Shown here: positions 33,938 to 44,830 of the stretch, in pieces | Layout: every line of letters begins with the position of its first letter | Numbering within the stretch: position 1 is the first letter of the stretch | From: Cyathus striatus | Taxonomy: Eukaryota > Basidiomycota > Agaricomycetes > Agaricales > Nidulariaceae | Direction of reading: 5' to 3' | Length of the DNA stretch: 64,000 nt | NCBI GenBank assembly: GCA_025738555.1 | Contig: JAOVFP010000020.1 | Location: 1,612,001 to 1,676,000, forward strand | Notes under the pieces: model-generated | Seen by the model: only the letters and a program-made list of their open reading frames with translations | Told to the model about the DNA's origin: nothing | Databases searched by the model: none | Position numbers and translations under genes: made by a program

Positions 33938-34262
33938 AATATCTTTTTTTTTCGAACACAATATCATATCAAATTCAATCGTAAGATTTGTTAAACTGAA
34001 AAGTACTTTGGTGAGTCGATTATTCTCTGCAATAATAATTTCTGGCCTGTCCGACTCTTTGTATCCTTTTCTAGGATGTCAAGTCACGTGATGTTGGTTT
34101 CATTCAAGTCCGAGGTCCGAGTTGACCCCCTTTGGTTTCCTACATAACATTGTCATTCGTTATGTTCCGCTCTGAACGAAGCGAAAGCCGTTAACAAATC
34201 CATAACATTGTCATTTACACGTAAGAAGTCCATCTTTCTACTACTGGATATACATTAAATAC
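33938..34262. other. Intergenic sequence between tRNA-Lys and the carboxypeptidase 3' end
   Basis: No gene is recognised. The AT-rich part near the tRNA is its terminator region. Confidence 0.4.
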
Positions 34263-36067
34263 TTAAAAAACAGGTACAGAGTGCAACTGCTCCTTGTTTA
34301 TCACCTGCCTAAAAATCTCAAACGCAGCTTCAGGCTGGAACGCCGGCTATAGCTTTGTTTCAGAATACGCTTATCTTTCAAGATCCGTGAAGCACTTACC
34401 ACTTCATGACCAGCCAGATACACGCGCCTACACGAACCATCCGCAGTCAACGCCAAGTCTTTCAGAATCAGTAGAAAATCACGCACGCAAAAGAAAAGTT
34501 ATCCACGTTCTGTATCGCTGCCACGGCAGTCTCTCCAATTGTCATATTTGTGAAAGGGGTATTTGCAAGTTTTTCCTTGCCGTACCAGTCCATTGCGAGT
34601 ACGGATGCATGGCCTCCGAGCCAGTTGCAGCTACTCACACATCAGCTCAAGCTGCAACGTTGTACAGACAGGAACAAAAGCGTACTTGATATCAGCATCC
34701 CCAGCCCAAATGAGCATCTTTAGCTTACTATTCGCCAAATCACCGAGCTGAGGCAACAACGTCCGCGCATCATCCCCAGTCTTCTCAAACAGCTCAAACG
34801 GAGCATCAGGACACTCCTGATACTTCACCTGCGCACCGATCTTCTGCATGATATCCGGCTGGCGGAGGAAGTTGACGTAGAATTCCGGTGGGAACAATGC
34901 AGAGCTGTTTTGTCTCAGGTCATCAGAGTCCCTGTCGCCTACTGCGGGAACGAACACGTTGTCGACGCAGAAATTGTCTGCCTTTATGCAGATTGCGTTA
35001 CTGCTGCTTGAGTTGCCTGCCGCGTAGCATGCGAGTTCTTGGTCTCTGCATCCGTTGGGCATGAAGAAGCTGTCGTTGAGCTTTTTGAGGACGCTGTCGG
35101 ACTGCAGTTGGCCGTAGCCGGGAGCGTTGAATGCAAAGTCGACGTATGCTTGGTTTTGGAGTAAGGGGTCGTACCATCCGCTGCATTAGAGTTAGCGGTG
35201 CAGCGGAATTATACAGTTACAATGCTTACTTGTTGATCATCAATGCGCTAACATTGATTTCCTCACCCTTCAACGTTCCTGCCTGGATCTTGGTGTTCTG
35301 CTCGTCGAAGAAGGTCACGAATTCAGGTCCATAATGGCCACCGTAACTTTCTGTTGCAAAAATGAACCTATGCATGCTCTTAGTTCAGCTTACAGGACAT
35401 TGTCATGCATTACCCACTCGCGACTCTGGAACTTGGAGAACTGGGGACTCTCGAATAGGACTTGGAATGCTTGCCATACGAAAGGTGCTGCTGTGAACGT
35501 GCTATTCACTGTATCTGTTCCGAATGAGAATCCAGTACCGATTGGCTGGTCAATGTAGATCACTAAGGACAGACTCGTAAGAAGACGGTATCACTGTTGG
35601 ACACACGGTACTACTGACTGTTGCTGATGTTATTCCAGCTAAAAGGGTTCAGGGTTGTTGTCTTTCCATCGGCGTTGACCTGACAAGGTCCATTTTCCTG
35701 GAACAAACCAATCATGGAAGAACATCCTGGACCTCCATTCAACCAGAGGGTGAACGGCGCTGTCTCTGGTGACTCTCTCGCCTCGAAGAACCAGAACCAC
35801 TGCAACCTTTCAACACGTGTATTGCTTTAGCGGCGTGCTCTGACGTACCATTGACATTTTAGTCCCCACATCTATGTACCCAGACATCTGGTGCACGCCC
35901 GGAGTCGTCTCGCACACCCCCGAGTCTGCAATAAACCGCATATTGACATCTTTGACGATGGAAGACTCGAAGCGCTTGTGTAGGCTTGTCGATTCCTTTA
36001 TGGGCGTGGCGTTCACGAGCGCTTGAAGCGCGAACAACACTGGCAAGCTGAGAAGCCACGAAATCAT
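34263..36067 (-). CDS. Serine carboxypeptidase (peptidase family S10)
   Basis: Start [20 protein letters not shown] gives a secretory signal peptide; the longer frame to 36163 lacks one. Features in order: [29 protein letters not shown], the oxyanion-hole motif [24 protein letters not shown], the nucleophile motif ATESYGG, LMINNGWYDP, the Asp region [26 protein letters not shown], and the His region [15 protein letters not shown]. The C terminus is [16 protein letters not shown], with stop at 34263. Introns are short; the one after GDADI uses donor AA|GTACGC. All triad regions are intact. It acts on peptide C termini in the vacuole or outside the cell. It is the functional paralog of the pseudogene at 23574. 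Confidence 0.85.
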
Positions 36068-36650
36068 GTCGAGAGGATAGGTACCCCGCTGAAGTCGACT
36101 TTTCCTACGGAAAAACAGGCCGTATTTATATTTCCTATGAACGAACCTGAGTGTATCGGGCATGCCATGTTAAATTACCGCATGGTGTGCACACCGATAG
36201 GAGATAAACGCCAACTTCGTAGATATTTTTATTAGATTTTACATGCGAGGGTGTGGGTAATAAATAGAATCGAAGATGGAAATGCGGTAACTTCTGCGTT
36301 GCGCGCTGGGAATTGGATGTCTCGTATGGGAAGAGAAGGGCGTATCTGGCATGCGATGGTCCGTTGGCTGCGCTTGTATTATATTCGTTATCGTTGTCCG
36401 AGGTCGTCTACCATGATGACGAGCGAGCGGATGCTGATTGTAGGCGGCTTCTTTCTCCTTAACTTGATTGTGTCAGCGAATCCCCACTGGTTCTCCGCTG
36501 TTGTCCGGTCATGACGCCGTGGGGTTAGGCTATTTAAAGATTTCTTCAAAATGCTTTAGCGTCTAGTACATATGCACTATATCAGCATGGCTGTTACGGC
36601 TATACGGCTCGCGATGGAATATTTCATGATATCAATCTAACTACTAATTC
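36068..36650. other. Intergenic sequence upstream of the carboxypeptidase
   Basis: No gene is supported. An 87-residue plus-strand ORF at 36251-36514 has no recognised feature. Confidence 0.4.
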
Positions 36651-37770
36651 TTAGTGATGAAATACTTGTGGCTCAGAGTTTATGAAATTAATCTGTTCTC
36701 TCCTGTAGTCATCCGGTATGAATTCAAGTCCGTCGGCGTTGGGTTGCAATAGCATCTGATGAATCAAAAAGAAGAATGCCATTAAAATATAGATGTTTGC
36801 TTACCCGGTCATATGGTGTATATTGACGCCAACGTGGTCCTAATAGTGACAGTTACTGATATAACATGTGAACTAGATAAAACGTGAATACATACTTTGA
36901 TATCCAATACCATCATTTGGATCCAAACTCGTTATGAACGAAATCTAACAATCAACCATAATATGGCTTAGATTTACAGCTTGAGGTAATTCAGATTCTT
37001 CGATGTTTCCGAAGAAGAAAGGGACCTCAGATCCATGAGCCACTAAAAAACAAATGGATCGGAGACCGCTGATTTTGATTTTACGAGATCAAAATTACAC
37101 CCACCACCATACATAAGAATTTTATTCGGTGGAGATTGTGTAAAAAGGAATCCAAATGTTTTTACTCCAGTGGCACTAGCAGTTTGTATCCAAGATCTTC
37201 TTTGAGACTGATAGAACAAATCACCAACTTTCAATATCATGTTAACTTCGTTAAATGATGATCATAATATTACATGAAGTGTCTCACTGATGGCAGAAGC
37301 CTGTTTAAAAACTGGGGATAAACCAAATGTTAAATTCCCTGTATTGTATGGAGATCCAAGCGAGGGGTCATTAGGATATAATTGAATCAGCTTCTTTGCG
37401 GTGGCCTCCAATCTCATATCATAACACTCATCGACTGCAAAAGGTGGCGTAAAGTTCGCAATGATGGACTGCATGAGTTCAGCGAAAAATGTCCCTGTAG
37501 AATCTCACTGCAAAGAGCTGGAAACGTGCAACTAATCCGAGTCAGGCCTACCTTCATCAATATTGGTTCTAGCAATGAATGGTAATTTGGCAAAATGTCC
37601 TTTCCCTAGCAATCTAGAGGCAATTTCAGGATAGACGCCTCCTGGTCCGTCTATAGTTAGATCGAAAGGGGACTATTTATTATTAGTAGCATTTATATAG
37701 CTGGCTATCCATCCTTCAAATATTTCTTCAGATGTTGCGTTCTTCAAGCAATGGAAGATGTTTCCAGTCT
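36651..37770 (-). pseudogene. 5'-truncated type B carboxylesterase copy
   Basis: It matches the last part of the intact esterase at 40928-43297: CLKNATSEEIFEGW, then TIDGPGGVYPEIASRLLGKG, KLPFIARTNIDEG, IIANFTPPFAVDE, QLYPNDPSLGSPYNTGN, RRSWIQTASATGVKTFGFLF, WRQYTPYD and FINSEPQVFHH with stop. The exons encoding the GGGF oxyanion hole and the GESAG nucleophile are missing. In-frame TAG follows NATNNK near 37670. It is a partial gene copy that cannot encode a whole enzyme. It ends close to the kinase gene, and the break lies at about 37770. Confidence 0.75.
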
Positions 37771-37978
37771 CCTAAATAGTACTCTTCACCGTTTAGCGTC
37801 ATCCACTTCAGAAGTGTGTTACCAACACATAATCAACCTATATGTTCTGCCGACGGCCTTTGCTCCATCATAGGACTGTACTAAGTACTTATATAAATAA
37901 AACCGAAAATAAAATTGCAGTGATAGTACCGTACAGATGATTACGTTGAAAAATAAATATTTAATAAAGATAAAGCAA

Positions 37979-39791
37979 CTAAAGAGTTATGCCACTTCCC
38001 AGTTGCATCTTACGGCCATCTTCTCCCCAATATCCTGTTGGATTAATCCAACAATAATTATCTAGTGACTCTTCGTTGGCGATGTCATACATTGGTCTTA
38101 TGACTGGAACGTAGATACGGGGTTTTTTGGTAGCCACAGTTCGGTTGCGCAAGCTACCCGGGACTTGCTTGAACATCCTGGATGTAGCTACAGTCACGTT
38201 TTAAGCCACTAGTCACTAGGCAAAGATGCAGGTTAACTTAAAACTAACCTCGTTCAGTCACGCAGAGGAATTCAGATTTCCCGTTGTCATTAAAAAAGTA
38301 CAGATCTTCACGAAGTTCCTCATAGCTAGACCGCTGGAGAGGATCCCAGTGGAGAAGCTATAGAAGGGGTCATTAAGATCAACGTTTGTCAACATTCTGC
38401 TATGGGGTACTCACACCACCAATCATCAATGCTGCCCGCCTTGACAAGCCCTTCTCTCGAAGAGCGTAATAACCCCCGCGTTCCGTATTCTGGCCCCGAC
38501 AAAAGATCCTCACGTCTTGTTTACGACAGAAGAGTGTTTTCTGGAAAAATAATATCAGCGCACGGCTGAAGTGTTGGTTACAATTACATACTCCACATGC
38601 AGTCTCCATTTCCCATGCAATGCACCCGAGTGCCCACCAATCAATTTCAGCGCCAAAGTAATAAGTATGATTATACCGAGACTCCAAAACTTCAGGAGCC
38701 ATATAAGGGCAAGTTCCAACAAATCCATGTAGATATTTGAGGTGCGGGCGCAGAGGATTTGGACTGGAATTCGTGTATGACAGGCCGAAGTCGGTAATTA
38801 CTGCATTACCCTGGTTGTCCAGAAGAATATTACCGGGCTTGAGATCACGGTGAATGATTCCACACTGGTGGAGAGCCTGTATTCCGGTAGCCTATGCAAA
38901 CATATTAGCACCTGAAAATATTGAAAGGCTGCTAGCTTACAATTTGCGCTAGCCATCTGCTTTTGTTGCGACTGACAGACATTACATGGCTGTGAATCAC
39001 AACCGAAAAATCGCATTGCAACAAGGGCTATGTATGAGAATGAAGTCAGTATGGTAATTCAGTATACAGTGGAAGACACTGACAAAGGCAAAGAAGAAAG
39101 AGCCGTCTTCCTTATCCTCAAAGGCACCTAGTAGTTGCATCAAGAGAGGAACGCCATACACTCCCTCACATTCGGCGAGTCTTTTGTACGCTTGAAGTTC
39201 CCTAAGAATAATTCTACGACGATTTGGTCTTGTGGCACTGTTTTTATGGAAGACCTTGAGACAATATAGTTCACCGGTGTTGAGCATTTTCCAGGTCAAG
39301 TCAAGTTGCTCAGCTGCAACCGTATCAGTGGTTGGACTTTTGGTAATTCTACGTAACTTCTTGAATGGTGTCACGATGAATGGATTATTAATTTTAGAAG
39401 ATGAATATGATTGATTCGTGCCAGGAGTATCTTCCGGCTCGTCTTCGACACCGGGAATGGGTGCGAACACGACAGGAGAGGAAGGCCTATAAGGTCGGTA
39501 CGCCTCAGCGCACATAGCTACAACTTCATCCCATTCAGGACTCCCTAATTCGTGCTCGATGTTTTCAATGTCCCTAAGTACCATACGAATGTGATCTTTT
39601 GCTTCTTTATTTGAGTCGTTCGAACCGAATGATCGCAAAATAGCGGGTAAAATAGCAGTGAAGATAGAACCTATACGTGAGGAATTTCCGGAGCTTCCTG
39701 ATTTTTCTTCACCTCCGGAGGGTGTACTGAGAGGAGTATACTTTTCTGTTGCGATATGAATGGCAGGTTTGAAGAGGTTTGCGATAGCCAT
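37979..39791 (-). CDS. Serine/threonine protein kinase with an unusual N-lobe
   Basis: It is multi-exon and the joins keep frame. The N-terminal ~150 residues are non-kinase (MAIANLFKPAIHIATEKYTP). The ATP-binding Lys is in GELYCLKVFHK near residue 186. Other motifs are HRDLKPGN (catalytic loop, near 38850), ITDFGLSYTN (metal-binding), GTCPYMAPEVLE (activation loop end) and DWWALGCIAWEME. The C-terminal tail is HWDPLQRSSYEEL...GSLRNRTVATKK...KMQLGSGITL. I see no normal GxGxxG loop upstream of the Lys. A catalytic-type kinase is expected because Lys, HRD and DFG are kept. Such lineage-specific kinases are common in Agaricomycetes; the role is unknown. Confidence 0.8.
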
Positions 39792-40927
39792 GATCGAGAA
39801 GAAAGGAATGTGATAAGTACTAAACAGTGAGGGGAAGGGGATTTCGAGTGGTTCAAATCAATCAGTAGAAGGTCCATACTAACTTTATAGATTTCATTGT
39901 ACCACTAAAGCCTTTAAAGCGGGCAAACTTTGTGTTGCTAATTTTGGTAAGTTGTGTTCCACTACGGACAATGTAGCTTATTCAAGAGTCGTCCATGAAA
40001 GCAAAATCCTTTGAAGTGTTTTACGCGTCATCAGCTGCCACCAGTACAATGGAATAAGCCACTCGAGTGGCGGCAAAGACAACATCTGCGTTCTGCCAGC
40101 AGGCATGAACTTGCCAGCCTTGTAAGTTGTAGATGCTTCTACTGGCAAGAGAGAATGGAATCAGTAACGAATAGTTCCAGTATAACTTTTGTATTTGGAT
40201 TGTATAAACACCGTCAGCATCGCAATCATCTTGAAATACGTGGCACCAGTAAAATGGTTGGTGTCGCAATCGATTCATTAGCTTAGAGGAGCTCATCAGA
40301 CAGCCCTTGAAGAGGCGCTTTGAGAATCGGTTCATCCGTCACTCCCACGGTATGAATGAGAGGAGTGATTCCCTTTGTCTCCCCCTGAAAAAGCAGAGTT
40401 TTGGGATGCTAGAGACTGTATTGTTTATCGCTTGGGTGGTCAATGACTTGATTCTTGAAGACAACATAACATAGTACTACATCTGTCATCAGTGGCACTG
40501 GGTGGCAGCCCAATAGCATTTCACCATACATGTCACATGTCACTGCCTAGTTATTGAACGAAAGACCTGTTTTCTCCGTAGAAAGCATCATTTCATTCTG
40601 TAAGTGAGAAGGGCCCGGGTGTATAAATTTGTCGGGAAAAGTTGAAAGCAACGATGGAGTCAAATAGTTTGAGTTTGGTGCTGTTTGATGTGGTTTACAC
40701 ATATGTACTTATATATAGACGAATGTCTCAGGCTCAGCCGAAATGCTTGCATGAAGATCTGAAGGTTGATTGACGCAAATTCACGGTAAGGAAGAAAAAG
40801 ATTCCAGAGGGGGAAAAGACAAAATTTTCATTGACAGTGAGATATAAAATACAATTTCGCTGTCGATTGTCATTTTGTAAGTACCTTGCTTGAAGTTTTG
40901 TGTAGTAAGTTGCAAGGCTTGCAACTA
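39792..40927. other. Intergenic sequence, no gene recognised
   Basis: ORFs (40011-40286 plus, 40021-40335 minus) overlap each other and have no domain. This is probably the kinase promoter and the esterase 3' flank. Confidence 0.4.
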
Positions 40928-43297
40928 CTAGTGGTGAAAGACGGCAGGGACAGAATTAATAAAGCCAATCTGTTCAGCACGATAAGTGTCTGGGATTAAT
41001 CCAAGACTGTTTGCGTTCAATTCCATTAAGACCTAAAAAAGATGAATATCGTATTAAAATCGATGAAAAATTACCAACCTGATTATGGGGAGTATACTGA
41101 GCCCAGTTTGGCCCTTGTGACGAAGTCAGCTTGGAAAACGCATATGAAGAAATAAGTATATACTTGGGTTCCCCTTCCCGTCATTGGGATCCAAGCTTGT
41201 TGCAAATGAAACCCAGTAATCGATCATAATGCTACTGAGGTTTCGAGCAGAAGCAGATTGATCCGGAGGCTGTCCGTAGACAAATGTTATTTCCGAACTG
41301 TGCTCGACTGTTCGGGATATCGCTTAAGTTTTGGGAGTGAGTATTTGAGGACCATAACATACCTCCATCAACCGGCGGCAAGGTGGGTTGTGGTTGAGTG
41401 AAAAGGTAACCGAAAGTCTTGACACCTGCATTGCTAGCTGTCTGGATCCAGAACCGTCTCTGAGATTGGAAAGAGATATCGCCATCTGGAAATATCTATC
41501 AGTTTTTTTATACAAGTATACTGAAGTATGCGTAGACAGACTGAGTGCAGCGGTTTGTTTAAATACAGGAGAGAGACCAAAGGTTTGGTTTCCGGTGTTA
41601 AATGGCGAGCCAAGACTGGGATCATTAGGATACAGTTGTAAAAGCCGATTTGCTGCTGCATTAAGCTCCTGCGCGCTGACCAATGGTGGCGAGAAGTTTG
41701 CAATAATAGATTCATGCAGCAGATCTTCAGAATCGATGTTCTTTGGCGTAAAAATGGTACCTTCGCGTTATGTCAGAAAAATGACTTAAATGATAGATTG
41801 CAGGTATAAAAAACCTTCGTCAAGATTCGTTCCAGCGATGAACGGTAGCTTTGCAAATTGTCCTTTTGCAAAGAGTCGTGATGGGATATCTGGATATAAT
41901 CCCTTTGGTCCATCAATAGTTGGGTTAAATCCAAATTCTTCTGGAGCTTCCGCTAGTGCAGCAAGGAGACCCTCGAAAATTTCGGTGGTATCAGCACTTT
42001 CTAAGCAGCCGAACGTGTTGCTTGAATTAGCAAGAGATGCACAGGACGGAACACCTCCAACGAAGTTTTGCCAGTCAATCTCTCGATGTTCGGCGTTGAA
42101 AGTGAGAGCTGATGCTGCGGATCCAGATTCAAAAATCTTACGCCGAATGACTTGTTACTATGGTGCTTAAACCGGCGTTTTACAAATGCAATTGTACTCA
42201 CAGCTGCTCTTGCCAATTTTTCGATCGGCGAGTTTAGGAAAAGCGCTGCAGTCATAATAGCACCGGCACTTTCGCCAAATACAGTCACCTGGAAGAATAT
42301 CAGCCACTGTTATCACTGAATTGCAAGTATCGCTTGCCTTAGTCTTATCTCCTCCGAATAATCCTATGTTTGCCTGTACCCATTCGAGGGCAGCTAATTC
42401 GTCCCTCATGGCAAGGTTCAAGGCACCCCGTTTATCGGCTGATTCGACTAATTTAGTATGGAAAGTTGTCAAATCATACCCCACTAACCTTCTCCTCCTT
42501 GGGGGAAACCCAAAGGCCCAAGGCGATAGTTGTAGTTCACGTAGATCAAAGGCGTTCCCTGATGAAATGGTTATAGAACCTTTACGGAGAACGAATACTG
42601 CCTAGTGCCTACCCTGGCCACGCTCTGTGCAACAATAAGAGTGCCGTTATAAATAGAAGAAGCGCCCGCATCAAAACCTCCGCCATAACTGGACAGAAGG
42701 GCGTGAACCATCACATCACAGCAAATCTCTGAGGTTTTACTTACGTCCAAAATAGCTGCATTTGGTGTAAATAGAACGGATCAGTGCCCGTCGGAGCATA
42801 AATCGATATATACATACCACAGGGAGTTTGGCATTTGGTGGTAAATTGGAAGGTCGAAAGACATTGATTGTGAGACAGTCCTCGGAAACGGCTTCTGCGG
42901 GGACGCCCTGTTGAACGCACATGAAATCAAGGGCAGCGACACGTTGAATGCATATCGTACCGCTTGAAGACATCCAAGTCCGAAGTTGCTCGCGTCGAAC
43001 GTTTTCACGCCGTTGAGCTGTGTCTTGAGAACAGGAGGTTTAAGACGTAAAGCCCCAAGAGGAGGTTCAGCGAACGGAATGCCTAGGTCGTCGTGAATAC
43101 GTTTGCGATGTTACTGGAACTTTGAAATCACCTCCAAAGAAGTCTTGCTGAAGCAATGTAACATCGCGTCCTATAAGAGTTGTTCCACCAAGTTTAACCT
43201 GTGGGGAACCTGAGGCGGCGGCCTTTAAGACGTTTGCTGGGATAGCTGAGACGACCTGAACGAGTCCAAGAACCAGAAAACTGAGAGGAAGCTTCAT
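40928..43297 (-). CDS. Type B carboxylesterase/lipase (alpha/beta hydrolase)
   Basis: Signal peptide MKLPLSFLVLGLVQVVSA begins the protein. Then come QQDFFGG|IPFAEPPLGALRLKPP, SEDCLTINVFRPS, YGGGFDAGASSIYNG (oxyanion hole), YNYRLGPLGFP, LAALEWVQANIGLFGGD, and the nucleophile elbow VTVFGESAGA. TIDGPKGLYPDIPS and GTNLDEGT follow, with the acidic residue. The C-terminal part has the His region near HSSEITFVYGQPP, and the end is RAEQIGFINSVPAVFHH. It has about a dozen short introns. It is secreted and hydrolyses esters of unknown identity. It is the intact parent of the truncated copy at 36651. Confidence 0.85.
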
Positions 43298-44830
43298 GGC
43301 GGTTCGTTAAGAGCTGCGCTGCCTTCAGTTGATCGGTAGAGACTGCATTTATGTACTAGCGATACGGAGTTGTGCAATGCCGATTACCGAATTAGTTGAC
43401 TACGGCGGAAACTTTTTCGCATCTACATATAGGATTTGCTCATAAAAGCGTCTATATGATGACCTGGAGTCGAAGGAGCATTAATCCCGCTCCACTTTTA
43501 GTCGATGTAAGCAGCTGTAGATCAGGAGGTCCCGCTGCGTTACAGGGCGTGAAAGGAAACAGAAAATAGGTGACATAGGCATGCGATACTGGGAATAAAA
43601 TTGTGATGCGTGTGAGTTATTTTTCTATGTAAAGGATAATAATACCCACTATAGAATGTATTCATGTGCAATGCATCTTGAATCACAACTTGTTTGATTC
43701 CACAACTGCAAATCTCGAGAAGTTGTGTGCCTAAGTGTGATAGAGTCTAGGTGCACGGAAACTGTCCCGTGTTGGGCGAATATATTATAGCGATGGCAAG
43801 TATATAAACCCGCGTATCCTAAAAGTGCGACAATATAAGGGTCAATAGGGCGAAAAATATAGCGATGGCAGGTTGACAAAATCGCATATCCTAAAAGTGC
43901 GATAACATAAGGGTCAATAGGGCGAATAAGTTGTAACAATGGCAGGTTTGCGAAAAGATTGAGTAATGAGCTCAACTCCTCTGCTGACATTCGATCTGCA
44001 ATCAAACGTCTGCCATCTACATGGCCCTTAATTTGAATCCCTATTCAGGCTTTGTTTTCCTCAGTCAAACTTTCGAAGGCATTCCAAATCTATGTATGAA
44101 CAGACGTTTCGCAAAGTTGGCTTCTGTCAAGACTGAATCCCCCAAAGTTGTGATCATCTCGACTCGTCCGATTTATTTCTGGTAGCAGCACTTAGTTGAC
44201 GAAGTCGAGAATAACTGAAATTGAAGTGAGTGACATGTTATTACAGAAAGCTTTTAGAACAGCTTACAAGTACTTACTGCGTAATACGTTGTAGAATGAA
44301 GTAAAAGGGCCCGTAACTTGCTGGTAACATTCTTTGTAGTAAATTGAAATACCTTCCCGACAGCTTAGGATATACTTACTTACGCATAATACTGGTTCAT
44401 AATTTGTAGTACTGGGAATGCTGGAAGTAATACATGCCACTGGTCAGAGATGCCATGTCGGTTCAAAACTGCAATTTCCCCACCTGGCAGTTTTCCATTT
44501 TAGACTGCAAAAGCATCGCTCGGTCACCACAATTGACACATAGGCAGATCTATACCAGAATTGTTCAGTTGTAAAATATCAAGCGGATATTTCAAGCCGT
44601 TCTGAAGACACTTACATGTTATTACCGAACGGGCACTTTAGTAAGGAGCAAAAGTAATAAACTCAACTTGCGCCGTGCGGGCGTCCTCCGGGCATTTCGC
44701 GAGTTGCCGAGCGCGTAAATATACCAGTTACAGCGTTGTCCTGCGCAGTGCCAGTGCTCAATTATCGTCTTTCTACTCTCATTCGAGAGTCCTCCTTTCC
44801 TTTAACTTTTCATACCCTTTTTATTTCTTA
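43298..44830. other. Intergenic sequence with a short tandem repeat
   Basis: No gene is supported apart from the repeat at 43774-43948. The last 150 bp are C/T-rich and probably belong to the promoter and leader of the GH5 gene. Confidence 0.45.
43774..43948. repeat. Tandem repeat, about 2.5 units of ~73 bp
   Basis: CGATGGCA, then TATCCTAAAAGTGCGA, then AAGGGTCAATAGGGCGAA recurs at steps of 72-74 bp (CGATGGC at 43791 and 43863, CAATGGC at 43937). It lies in a minus-strand ORF that repeats RPIDPY-VALLGYA, but the ORF has no other gene evidence. Confidence 0.65.

Noticed and set aside
37979..38197. Independent small ORF near the esterase fragment
   Set aside because: It is the last exon of the kinase gene; the join after VTER keeps frame.
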